From contig JAALGY010000033.1 in the NCBI GenBank assembly GCA_032358165.1, forward strand, positions 1,426,001 through 1,490,000: 64,000 nt of DNA, given 5' to 3'. How positions within the stretch are numbered: the first letter of the stretch is position 1; every line of letters starts with the position of its first letter. Source of the DNA: Diplosphaera chodatii. Lineage: Eukaryota > Chlorophyta > Trebouxiophyceae > Prasiolales > Stichococcaceae. Both the position numbers and the translations under genes were made by a program. A model generated the notes under the pieces. The model was not told where the DNA came from and did not search any database. It worked only from the letters and a program-made list of their open reading frames with translations. Of the stretch, positions 23,724-34,806 are shown piece after piece.

Positions 23724-25644
23724 ATGGAGGACAACAGGAAGTGTTGGGCTAAGGCTACATCTTGCAGCGCCACACGCCTTGCACTATTTGCGGCGCTGTG
23801 TGCGCTGCTGCCTGCCTGCGCCAGCGTAGTTGAGATCATTGCAGGTGCGGTACAAACATGCGCAACACACATGCGCTTCTCAGAGTCAATACAGCGCGAA
23901 GCCGCCTGAAGATGACAAGCACGTTGTGCGGCATGCAGATCCCCCTGTTCAGTTCCTGGATGGCGAGAAGAAGGCAAAGTACATCGTTGCTGTAGACCGA
24001 GATGGTGAGATCACCTCAGTGTGTCGAATGTCGAGCACCTGATCTACAGTGCAGTCGGTACATAGCAGTTATGGCTAATGCGCAGGTGACGCAGCGGAGC
24101 CACCTGCACTGCCTGGCGTTCGGACTGTCATCATGGCGGACAAGACTGGCAAGAAGTACACATGCAACCTACCATCAGCAGATGCGGACGCAGCGAAGAA
24201 CGGCAGCGTGAAAGGCAACGAGGTGATGCACTGTGCCGCTGACTGAATGCCCGCCCGCCAGCTCTTACTACCATTCATGTGATACCGAGGTGACAGCTGC
24301 TGCAGGATCCTCAGTCGGAACGGAAGCAGCAGGCAACGCCATCCGAGCTGCTGGATGATCTGAGTGAGCTGCACTTGCCACCTCGAGAGGCACAATGGCA
24401 AGCAACAGCCAATGCTGCTCAAGCGCCATGTGCAACCCTCCAGTCTGGAGCTGACATCTGCTTCGCCATGCAGCGGGGCTCTGTTTCTACCGGGCGGAGG
24501 ATTGGTGGACATATGAGATCTGTTACAAGCGGCACGTGCGGCAGTTCCACAGGGAGCACACGCAGGATGACAGCATGAAGATTGCGGTCGAGTATTCGCT
24601 GGGCGAGTACAATGCCACCGCCGTGAACACAGACATAGTGCAAGTGAGCTGGGCATATCGATGTGTGCCGTTCTGCTCCTGTCTGGCCATCGCTTTGATG
24701 CACATATTGGAGACGTGTGCAAGCAAGACTGCATCAACCAGCAACGCGTCTCGCTACAGGTGGACACCAGCCCAGGTCAGAAGCAGGTCAAGTATGTCAG
24801 TCAGCTGTACGACACAGGCGAGACATGTGACATCACCGGCGGCAGGCGGCAAACAGAGGTCTGAGACGAGCAGAAGTCCTGCACCTTCGCCTTTAGACAT
24901 GTGTCGAGTACCTGCAAGCATGACGCGCTGACTGCTCACCCTGCAGGTTAGATACAGTTGCGGCGAGGGTGCCAAGGACCTGGTCGTGTCTATCAAGGTG
25001 ATTGCCAATTCAAAATGTTGATGAGCAGTGGCGCTGGTTCTCCTCGCGGGCCCACCGTCGTTGGCCCTGCAATGAGGCTGGCACTCAACATGCAGGAGCC
25101 GTCAACGTGCCACTATGTGATGAACGTGCGCACGCCACGGGTGTGCGCCCACCCCGAGTTCACGGTTGAGCAGCTGCCGGTTCTGCACATCCTATGCAGC
25201 GCCCTGCCCGTGCAGCTCGGTGCAGAGCAGCAGGTAATGTGGCACACAAATATCAGCAGCTCAGAGCACTCGTCTGGTGGTGGCAACATACATGTCATGG
25301 CAGGAGCATGTGACAGTAGGGATTGACGCTTCGTGCAGACAGAGTCAGAGCAAACAGAATCTGGCGAAACCAGTGGTCAGCCGCAAGGCGGTGAGGCAGC
25401 AGCGCAGGAGCCTGGCATCACGGATGCTGTGGATAGTCACCAGGGAAGGGATGACAGCCTGAATAGCGAGCCGGACAGCAGCCCGACTGATCCTCTGCGA
25501 TCCGAGGCAGCACATGCCTCTGACGAAGAAACGGAAGATGCAAATGCCAGGACGCAGGAAGGGTTTGCTGATGTGGGCACTGTCCAGCAGGCGGCCGGTG
25601 AGGGCTCTGCGGATGCGCCAGCTGTGGAGCATGATGAGCTTTGA
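23724..25644 (+). CDS. OS-9/Yos9-like ER lectin (MRH domain) with C-terminal HDEL
   Basis: OS-9 proteins recognise trimmed N-glycans on misfolded proteins and hand them to the HRD1 ubiquitin ligase in ER-associated degradation. Exons 23724-23849, 23884-24004, 24086-24222, 24306-24363, 24474-24643, 24760-24858, 24947-24997, 25096-25233 and 25339-25644 give 401 residues. A signal peptide (SATRLALFAALCALLPACAS) is followed by a variable region and then the MRH domain: CFYRAEDWWTYEICYKRHVRQFH, YSLGEYN, YDTGETCDITGGRRQTEVRY, the Tyr-Cys-Gly-Glu-Gly element, then CHYVMNVRTPRVCAHPEF. The tail is acidic and low-complexity and ends in HDEL, the ER-retrieval signal. Sugar-binding Trp pair, Arg, Glu and Tyr positions all look preserved. 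Glucosidase II beta also has an MRH domain but lacks this layout. Confidence 0.92.
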
Positions 25645-26164
25645 TTTCAAGGGGTGCTCTGACCACCTGGTCAATGATGTTGCAGATTCTGACGAGCCTG
25701 CTTGTCAATCTGTCCCTTTGTCCCGCACATACAGCAGCAAGAGATAGATAGTCTGCGCGGTCACCATTGACATCACGCAGCGGCAGCTGTGTCCGGTCAG
25801 AGCAGGACAGCGGGACGCCTGCGTTAGTGCAATGGAAAGTGATCATGCGATGGCATGTCTGGGTTCCTCCTGCAGCCAGCATTCTGGCAGATCAGGAGAT
25901 CACACTTGCCGATGTCAAATTTGACATACCAGGTTAGATTAGGGCTAATTGCAAACGGGTGTTAATCGCGCATGTCTGGGTACCGAGCTCTGGCCTGCAG
26001 CCGCCACAGTTGCGCACGCTCAGCGGCGCACTTGCTCCCTTATAACGTTTACTTGCAACCCCCGCCTCCTTCGCACACCTCTGGTGTAGCTGCAGCCAAA
26101 CGGCAGCAGCTTTTGTTTGTCGTCCAGCGACTGATTGAACGGTCTTCTCACCGAGCCTTCCAAC
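25645..26164. other. Intergenic: OS-9 3' flank and eIF4A promoter
   Basis: Both neighbours are on the plus strand. No coding exon was recognised. The last 60 bases form the leader of eIF4A, with an AACATGGCG start context. Confidence 0.4.
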
Positions 26165-27830
26165 ATGGCGGGCGAGGGCAGCTTCGATGACAAGGCGTAC
26201 GATGAGAAGATGGCAGAACTGACAAGCGGCGGCTCGAAGGAGTTCTACACCGAGTGGGAGGAGAGCTTCGACAGTTTCGACCAGATGGGCCTCAAGGAGA
26301 ACCTGCTGCGCGGTATCTACGCATATGGTTTTGAGCGGCCCAGCAGCATCCAGTCCAAGGGCATCGTGCCGTTTGGCAAGGGCCTGGACGTTATTCAGCA
26401 GGCGCAGTCGGGCACGGGCAAGACCGCAACGTTCTGCGCCGGCATCCTCCAGTCGCTTGACTTCAACCTCAACGAGTGCCAGGCGCTCGTGCTGGCGCCC
26501 ACCCGTGAGCTGGCGCAGCAGATCGAGAAGGTCATGCGCGCTCTGGGAGACTACCTTCAGGTGAAGTGCCACGCTTGCGTGGGCGGCACCAGCGTGCGGG
26601 AGGACACACGCATCCTGCAGGGCGGCGTGCACGTGGTGGTGGGCACCCCGGGCCGCGTGTACGACATGCTGCGGCGGCGCGCGCTGCGGGCGGACAGCAT
26701 CCGCATGTTCGTGCTGGATGAGGCCGATGAGATGCTGTCTCGCGGTTTCAAGGACCAGATCTACGACATCTTCCAGCTGCTGCCACCCAAGCTCCAGGTC
26801 GGCATCTTCTCAGCCACTCTGCCGCCCGAGGCGCTGGAGATCACCCGGAAGTTCATGAACAAGCCGGTGCACATCCTGGTCAAGCGCGACGAGCTGACGC
26901 TGGAGGGTATCAAGCAGTTCTACGTGAACGTGGAGAAGGAGGAGTGGAAGCTGGACACGCTCAGCGACCTGTACGAGACGGTGGCCATCACCCAGTCCGT
27001 CATCTTCGCCAACACCCGCCGCAAGGTGCCCCCTGGCTGGCTGCTGTGCCAGCAACACCGTGGCCCGTGTTTGTCCTTCCTAGGGGAGTTCTGCCCACCA
27101 TACGAGGCTGTGCTTTTGTAATCAGGTAGCCTGCTGAGAGGGGGAACGCTGCGGGTGTGCTGCTTAACGACACACACTGTCATGGCGACCCGCTTATGTG
27201 CCTGTGGCGCTGCAGGTGGACTGGCTGAGCGACAAGATGCGGGAGCGTGACCACACCGTGTCCGCGACGCACGGCGACATGGACCAGAACACCCGGGACG
27301 TCATCATGCGCGAGTTCCGCTCCGGCTCGTCGCGCGTGCTGATCACCACCGACCTGCTGGCCCGCGGCATTGACGTCCAGCAGGTGAGCGTCGATCCTGG
27401 GTGTGGCTCGGGTGTGTGGCGGCTGCACCGGCCTGTGACGCTGCACATCTGCTGATGCTGTACATGTTCCGACACTCCTTCAACGATGTCACATCTCACT
27501 TTGCAGGTGTCCCTGGTCATCAACTTCGACCTGCCCCAGCAGCCAGAGAACTACCTGCACCGGATTGGCCGCAGCGGGCGGTTTGGACGCAAGGGTGTTG
27601 CCATCAACTTCGTGTCGCGCGATGACGAGCACATGCTCAAGGACATCCAGCGGTTCTACAACACCGTCATCGAGGAGCTGCCGTCCAACGTTGCTGGTGC
27701 GCCAGCCGCGCATGGGACAATATCACACATCGGAGGTGTTGTTGGCTGCTGCCTGTGCCCCTGCTCATGCCCAGCTTTGCAACCAGACTGATTGCGGTGT
27801 TGTCCGCTCGTTGCTGCAGATCTGATCTAG
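26165..27830 (+). CDS. eIF4A: Eukaryotic initiation factor 4A (DEAD-box RNA helicase)
   Basis: ATP-dependent RNA helicase of the eIF4F cap-binding complex that unwinds mRNA leaders. Four exons, 26165-27025, 27216-27383, 27507-27696 and 27820-27830, encode 409 residues, the standard eIF4A length. Motifs in order: FERPSSIQ (Q motif), AQSGTGKT (Walker A), PTRELAQQ (Ia), GTPGRV, DEADEM (Walker B), FSATLPP (motif III), [22 protein letters not shown] and [13 protein letters not shown] (VI). The closing ELPSNVADLI is the conserved eIF4A C-terminus, completed by an 11-base final exon. The long first exon and strong codon bias fit a highly expressed gene. eIF4A-III is excluded by the C-terminus and N-terminus. 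Confidence 0.97.
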
Positions 27831-28665
27831 GCCAGCAATGGTCGACAGACCGGTCGTCAGCTGAGGCGCACTCAGCACTGCCAGCCAGGCGGCTGAACAA
27901 TGAAGAGGAACAACTACGGCATGCCACATGGCGTGCCAAGTCAAGACAGTGGGCGGACACAGTTGGGACGGGCTGTGCGCGGCGCATCTCGCCTCGCATT
28001 TGTGCGCCACGCCTGGTCCGGCAAGCTCCACAGCCGGGGACATTGTTTAGTGAGGCAATTCAGATTCAGCAAGCAGGCGGTTACCGTATGCAGCACCTCG
28101 TGTTTTGCTTGTCGTGTGAACCACAGTGGAGTAAATACATTCTTCGACTCGTGGGACCAACCAAAAGACGTTTGCTACCGCCGCGTGGCCGTGCAGTCTC
28201 CTGCATCTGGAACAGCTGGAACATGTTGCAGGTCAATCTGGAAGTTCCTCTGATGCCCGCCTGCCCAGCTGGCGCGTGCCAATCCGCAAGGGTGATGAGG
28301 TGGCTTGGGGTGGAAGCTGGGCCGAAACATTTACCGAAATGGGTGATCGAAGGCGATGCAACCTTGCAGTGTTGCGCGCTGATGTGACGACTTTACAGCC
28401 ACATATCTGCATCCTTGCACTGCAGTAAGCCGGCCACACTGACGAGTGTGCATTCTTGCTGGCTGAAGCGAAGTGACCTGCGAAACTGTCGTAATTACCG
28501 TGCAGACACAGCCCTGGTTGCCGCTTCGCACACTCGATCATCCGAACGTTTCGCACGCAATTCAATTGATTTTGTTTGCAAGCAACACTGCTTCACAGAC
28601 GGATCATCTCGTAAACTGCATGGCCATAGCACTTGCTGGAACTGAGGTCGTCTGAACACACCATC
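27831..28665. other. Intergenic: eIF4A 3' flank and STE20-like kinase promoter
   Basis: Open frames here are short and show no family pattern or splice continuity. It presumably holds the eIF4A 3' UTR and the promoter of the next plus-strand gene. Confidence 0.35.
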
Positions 28666-30799
28666 ATGTCGAACATGCACGCAAACGACTTGGCGCGGAC
28701 TGTGGTAGAGGAAGACGTGGTGTGCCCAGCATTCTCGGCGGATTCGTCCAGGTGGCTGACTTTGTTGATGGCATCAAGCGGTGTTGCAGTGTCCCAGCCG
28801 ACTGTAGGTGGCCGGTAAATGATTCGTGCGTCATGCCAGGTACCCTACGGAGGCAGCTGGGTACGACCTGCAGCATGAAGTGGGACGTGGCGCAACTGCA
28901 TCAGTCTGGGCCGCACACGCCAAGGCGTGTCAGGAGGTAGTGGCGGTGAAGATGTTTTACCTCGACCGCTTGAAGGGCGACAAGGTACTGCAACGTGTGC
29001 GTCCAAAACGCCCCCAGTCGCTCCATGAGCCGACTAGCCTCCAGTGTCTGGACCTGCGCCTGCTGCAAGCGTGAGCTGGGCTGCTTGCAGGGGCGCGCAG
29101 TGCAAGAGGTTGTCACCATGCGGATGCTGAGGCACCCCCACGTTCTGCCTGTGCTCGCGCACTTTCAGGTTGGTCTCACCTCAAGCAGCTGGGGCGGTGT
29201 GAACTGATTCACAGCCACAACAGCTGTACAGGGTCCAAAACTTTGGCATTTCCATGTCACCCAGGATGACGGACATGTTTGGCTGGTGCTGCCATTTGTG
29301 AATGGCGGCTCAGCAGAGTCTATCATCTCAGAGCGCCACCCACAGGTGCTTGCAGTGCTGGAACACCCCAAAGTTACATCAGTTGCACTGGCGTAGTCAG
29401 GGTCATGCTTGGCAATCAAACCCAGAACCATGGGAATCAGCTGGTTACCTCTGACCATCGTGTGTGCATGCTTTCTGTAGGGGTTGACAGAAGCAGCGGT
29501 GATGGGCATAGCGTTCCCGGTATTGCAGGTCCTGCGCTTCATGCATGAGCTGAGCCTCATGCACCGTGACGTGAAGGTGCAGGCACCCACAGCGCCCTTA
29601 CACAGTGCCCTTACATTTGCTGGTTGTGCCTATCGCAGTATGACATGCTGCGATGGCATGAGACGGTAGGCAGCACATGATGCGTTGACTTTTAGACGCA
29701 GAGTTGTGCTGCTGCTGAGCGCCTGACGAGCAACGCTTGTTGACAAACTGCGCAGGCGGCCAACGTGCTCATCAGCGCCGAGGGCAGAGTGTACCTGGCA
29801 GACTATGGCGTCGTGGCGCCCGTGGAGCATGTCACAGGCAGCAGCTCGAACGGTGGGCCAGAGCGCGAGCTGGTGCGGCGGCGGCATGCGGCTGTTGTGT
29901 CCACCTTCACTGGCACACCTGCCTGGATGGCGCCAGAGGTGTGCCCAGGACCTGCCTACACCAATGGCATCAGACTGCACATACAGGCTTGGTTTGCAAT
30001 GTTGCCATCCCTATGTTGGTTGGTGCCTCGATGCCATACGCAGTGTCAGCTCTGCAGGTGGTGGCCCCAAACGAGAATGGATACGATGAGCGGGCAGACA
30101 TCTGGTCTTTTGGCATCCTGCTGCTGGAGCTGGCGCACGGCGAGGTGAGCATCGGACTCACCTGTTGAACTGGACCCAGGCCTCGCTGATGAATGTACTT
30201 GCAAATTGAACCATGCTGTTGCATGTGGCATACCATCGACCATGTTCCCTGCAGGTGCCTCACGAGGATGAGCCGCTGCGCAGTGTGGTCACACAAATCG
30301 CAAATGGAGATGCGCCACAGCTGGAGGAGAACTGTGAGGACCGGACATTCTCGATGGTGTGCCCTCCACGCACGAGACATGCAGGCCTCATTTTGCCGAA
30401 ACCTTCAGTCACATGAATGTGTCTGGCGTCGATCAGTGAACGTGCACAGCATGGCACGATGAACACAGTATGCATACTCTAGTTTGACGGTGACTTGACT
30501 ATGCGGCAGGAGTTGAGGGATCTGGTCCAGAAGTGCCTTCAGAAGGAACCCGCAGCACGTGCCACAGCATCCCAGCTACTCCACCACCCAGCGTTCAAGG
30601 TGATCACAGTTTCCAACACGCCAAGAGCAGTCCCCGAGAGACGTTGCTGCAGCAGACGCATGATGGACCACCAGATGTCAGGCACGTTCCATACTGTGTG
30701 TTGCAGAATGCAATTGAGGGCGAACGGCTGGTCCATGAGCTCTTTGCAACTGACCACAAGCGCGTGTCGCAGTTTCCCAGCCGTGCCAAGGTGCGCTGA
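28666..30799 (+). CDS. STE20/FRAY-like (GCK-VI, SPAK/OSR1/BLUS1-type) protein kinase
   Basis: Ten exons (28666-28751, 28840-28984, 29091-29168, 29265-29345, 29481-29576, 29756-29938, 30058-30144, 30255-30356, 30483-30599, 30707-30799) give 355 residues. The start SSRYPTEAAGYDLQHEVGRGATASVW is the FRAY/BLUS1 pattern (YP...YxL...GxGxxASV). Then come VAVKMF (catalytic Lys), HPHVLPVLAHF, HRDVKAANVLI, DYG in place of DFG, FTGTPAWMAPEV, DIWSFGILLLELAHG and a C-lobe ending PAARATASQLLHHPAF. Such kinases regulate ion transport or, in plants, stomatal blue-light signalling; the substrate here is unknown. The last exon either ends two codons past a consensus donor (stop 30797-30799) or is spliced onward at 30790 into the SYLF exon. 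Confidence 0.85.
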
Positions 30800-31142
30800 T
30801 CGTTCCTTTGTGTTTTGCATCGATTACTCATGCCGTGACATGTTGAAGGCAAACAATACGAGCCTGCTGCGTGTACAGCACGCACATGTTGCAATAGAGT
30901 CATGTTGAGTGCAGCACATGATGGTAATGGAGTGATGTGTGCCACACTGCAAGACCACGCTGGCCATGCTGATGTTGATAGCGGTGCTGTCAAGCATGAC
31001 ATGCACACTTAGCAGGCGTGCACAATGCTGACAACATATTGGAGAAGGAGGGGTCTAACCTGGAAAATGGATACTGCCTGCTGCAAACTGCTGCAGTCAA
31101 CATCGAGCATGTGATTCACATGACTTGCGCAAAATACAGAGC
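30800..31142. other. Spacer or intron between the kinase and SYLF genes
   Basis: About 340 bases. It is either an intergenic region or a large intron joining the two genes. A short open stretch (NADNILEKEGSNLENGYCLL, near 31025-31090) is protein-like and could be an exon, but it could not be joined in phase with confidence. Confidence 0.3.
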
Positions 31143-32417
31143 ATGGGCAAGAAGGGCGTGTCAGCGGTTCTGGAGGAGGAGGTGGCAAATGCCATGAGCG
31201 TGCTCGCCAGGGCCACGGCGCCCGCCAACAGCCCGGGCGACGGCGAGGCGCACGAGCACAAGCACTGGATCCTGCACCGCAAGCACCATGCATCGTCAAA
31301 CGCCACCCGCATCACTCAGGAGGACCTTGCCAATTGCAAGGTGTGCAGCTATGCAGTAGTGTGCTGATGTGAGTGGCTGCCTGTCCGATGTTGACACGCT
31401 TGTCCTTCCTGCACAGAGTCCAAGCCACAGATGGGCAAAATGTTCTGACTGCTTCGACGACATGTACATGTTTGCTTGGTGTGGTCGAGGCCCTGCTTCG
31501 ATTGCATCACGGGTGTTCCGCCATGGCAGGGCATTGTCTTTGGACGGGCGCACCGGCAAGGCTTTGGCCCGATGAGCATGGCGCATGGTGCCGGCTTTGC
31601 CATGGCACGCCATGTCAGCCAGGAGGGTCAGCTGTATTGGAGCGCGCCCACCTTTCTGCATGTCGTTGGTCATGGGGTCGGGCTGTCACTTGGTGCGCTG
31701 TGCTGAGCATCAAAACTTGGGAGACATATGCTTGTCTGAGCATTCGTGTTTGCTGGGTAGGTATCCGTGCACCCCGAGCTGTTGCTGCTGCTCTCCAGCA
31801 ACTGCAGCACAGAAGTTGTCCATAACATCCTTGTCCTGGCATCTGCAGGAGCAGAGGAGTTGCAATTCGTCCTGGTGCTGCGTGACTATGACCACTTGCT
31901 GACGGCTGCTGCGCCTGAGACTGTGGTGAAGACCAACCTGAGCCAGTCGCTGGTGGGACACCGGATGGCGTTCCAGATCAGGCTGCGTCACGGCAGCCAC
32001 AGCGCCAAGCTGGTGTCCTTCGCAGACGGAAAGATGCTGGCCATGTCTGTGCTGGCCATCAATCTGGGCCCAGACGAAGACATGAACGAGAAGGTGCCTG
32101 TCGTGTTGGTCCCCCACAGCCTGTGAGCCTTGATAGTGTGTGTTGCACATTCGCACAGTCGATTGTTTTGCGTATCTACTTGAGAATACCGATGTCCGTC
32201 TGTTGCTACCATCCGACAGGTGTATGGAGAGGGCGACCGGCCGACGGATCCCACAACCATCCTGGACGGTGGTGTCCGCCCGCCCAAGGAGTTCGATGTG
32301 CTAATCGACGAGCTGCAGGGCATCGAGTCCCACACTGCCCCTATGCGCATTGCATCAGATTTGTCTCTGCAGACGCGATCTGGCCGCACAGCGCCAGTCA
32401 CGGGCGGGAAGCGCTAG
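31143..32417 (+). CDS. SYLF (Ysc84/SH3YL1-type) lipid-binding domain protein
   Basis: SYLF domains bind phosphoinositides and, in yeast Ysc84, actin. Exons 31143-31340, 31530-31692, 31849-32093 and 32220-32417 give 267 residues. The domain pattern is visible: ITQEDLANCKGIVFGRAH (usually LxxAKGIVIL), AGFAMARHV, LYWSAPTFLHVVGHGVGLSLGAEELQFVLVLRDYDHLL (usually W-xPxxI...G...G-E--D-V-VL), LVGHRMAF in place of AGPVGR, and a closing VYGEGDRPTDPTTILDGGVRPPKEFDVL. The N-terminal exon has a short helical stretch and a His-rich HEHKHWILHRKHH. The ATG at 31143 is only a candidate start because a splice acceptor (AATACAG) ends seven bases upstream. The gene might continue from the kinase. Confidence 0.75.
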
Positions 32418-32665
32418 GAAAAAGCTGCTGGACAACGCACAGCATTCGGAAGCGCAGTGCGTCAAGATTTGGTGGTAGTGTGAATCCTGCCGTTGCATGT
32501 TATATGCAATACTGGTAGACCTTGCAGCCAAGAACTGATCATGTCACGGTATGGTTGTGGTTTGAGCTGTTCATCTCTCTACACAACACACAATGTTTCG
32601 GCATTCATGTGACGTGCACTTAGTCCGTTCATTCTGCAACAGAAGCAGGCCAGCAGGCCGTTTTG

Positions 32666-34309
32666 CTATGTCACAAAGTCGTGCAACAATACTGATTTAT
32701 CGTCTGAGACAGACGCAAGCCGTGTGCCGTCCTCTCGGAATGCCACGTTCCACACCTGCAGATGCAAGCTTATGAACATCTGCACAACAGCGCATCTGGT
32801 CCAGCTGGCATCATCAATAACACATGGAGGTCTACCTCATCCTCATCCAGCTCGTTTGATATATGCAGACGGCTGAGGCAGCACCTGATCACTGTGCTCG
32901 GCCACTGTCTGCGTGCATTGCCGCTGCTGCAGGTCGAACAGCCTGACCTTGGAGTCACTCGACCCCGTGACAAAGGCACTCCCACTGGGGTGTACTGCCA
33001 CACTCAGCACCCACGACTCGTGCCCTGCACGATCGCCACCAGCCTGATGCCCAAACTTCCCAGGGTGTTGGAATGTATGTTGAACGAGACAAGGCTCTGG
33101 ACAGATCGGGGATGGTCTGGCCAGCAGGTCAACCAGTTGATACCTGAGAATGCCTCTATGAGTGAAGCAGACTCCACATCGTACAGGTGCGAATGCATGT
33201 CGTCACAGGCTGTCAGCAGCATCTTAGAGTCTGCAGGTACAGAAGCATAGATTTTCAAGATGCGAGCGTTGCAGCGATGCTACAGGCACATGTAAGACAA
33301 TGGTACGGGTTGGGTGACTTGCCTGGTGTGAATGTCAATGCTCGGACTGGTTTGAAGTGGCCGTCTAATGTGTGCAGCAGCTTGCCGCTATCTGTGTCAA
33401 AGACTCCTACAGTGCCATCCATGCTGCCGCATGCGAGTCGCTTGCCATCAGGGCTGTATGCCACGCTGAGAACAAAGCGTTCCTTTTTGAAGTTGTCCTC
33501 GCCCTGCGTACAATTTTGAACGACACCCATCCATCGAAGTTGATATCAGTAGACACAGCACATGCAGAGGTGATTTGCCAGCAGTGCCAAGATGCTTGTA
33601 TGTCTGGAAACCCACTCATGTGCGTGCTTACCGCAGGAAGGGCCAGGGCTGCTACTTCTGCTGCTGTCTCAGCAGAGTCAGCCGACCATATCTTCACCAT
33701 ATTGGTGCTGCCGCCTGCAATTTGCACGCTCACAGCGCTCGCACGCTGCGCTTCAATCCTATCAATGTTTGACAAGGTAAGGGACGCTGCTGCTGACTGA
33801 CGACGTATCTGTCAGGCCTGCAGCGCAGACTGCACCTGCTGCTGCGATCTGGAGCTGGTCGCCAGGGGGGGCAAACGTGATCTGCCAGGTTTCTGACGGC
33901 TGCGTCTCTATGATCGCCTTCGTGGTGCTGTCCTTCAGATTCCACACCCGAATGAAAGAGTCCAGCGCACTGGATGCTGCGTAGGTCCCTGTGGCTTCCA
34001 CTGCCACTGACACAACGCCCAGGGTGTGCCCTGTGTATGTGTGCTTCGACTCTAGCCGGTCCTCAGTCTCACCCCAGAGCTTGACACTCTCGTCCACAGA
34101 GCCTGCAGGATGTTGCAGATGGGCTGAGCACAAATGCGCAGCGCATCCCTGTGCTGAAGGCATGATTTAGCACCGGCTCGTTGTGTGCGATACGCAAACC
34201 GTCTGCGCATGATCTGACCTGTGATGAGCAGATCTGGTGTGGCCCATGCGCAGCTCCACACCGCATCATCATGCGCATCTTCAACCTTGCTCAGCAGCGA
34301 GAGCCTCAT
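32666..34309 (-). CDS. SKI8: SKI8/VIP3/WDR61 homologue, seven-bladed WD40 protein
   Basis: A WD40 adaptor shared by the Paf1 transcription-elongation complex and the cytoplasmic SKI RNA-decay complex. The start at 34309 gives [22 protein letters not shown], like plant VIP3 (AHEDSVWAATW). In order: LLITG then [121 protein letters not shown] and a last exon [27 protein letters not shown] ending in TAG (CTA at 32666-32668). Length, blade number and the GSMDG and TGSSD blades match VIP3/SKI8 throughout. The minus-strand gene converges on the SYLF gene, 248 bases away. Confidence 0.94.
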
Positions 34310-34806
34310 GGCTTCTCACGCACTTATCTACCACAGGCGCGCACGCTCAGGACACTAGCCAGTTTGAGGCCTCAGCCGGATCGTTGCTCAGTTGCTGCTA
34401 TCGTAGACTGATGACTACTAGCAAGCCAGGCAAAGAGGCAACCATCCACAGACCAGCAGCTACACGACCGGCTTGCGAACCCGACCTGTCTAGCAGCAGC
34501 ACAGCAGGAATGTATGCTTGCTGGGAGTGAAGTGGGGACATGCGCAAAATTATCCCTCGATTTACAAGGATGCTGCAGTGGCAGGTGTTGATGGAAGCAC
34601 TTTCACCCAGCCCACCCAGAGTCCACGTCAGCTTGTCACACATGCGCAGATTTGCATGTGCAGAACATTGATAATTGTATTTCTGCGCCTGCGGTCGTCC
34701 AGTAATCGAGCTCAGACGGTAGCCAAGATCGTCATAGAGTGCGGAGCGGATCTTCCGGGATCTGGCAGCAATTCACTCACCAGGTTGGCTTTGACCACCG
34801 TTGAAC
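34310..34806. promoter_or_regulatory. Divergent promoter region between SKI8 and the EF-hand protein
   Basis: About 500 bases between two divergent start codons. No coding exon was recognised. Confidence 0.35.
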
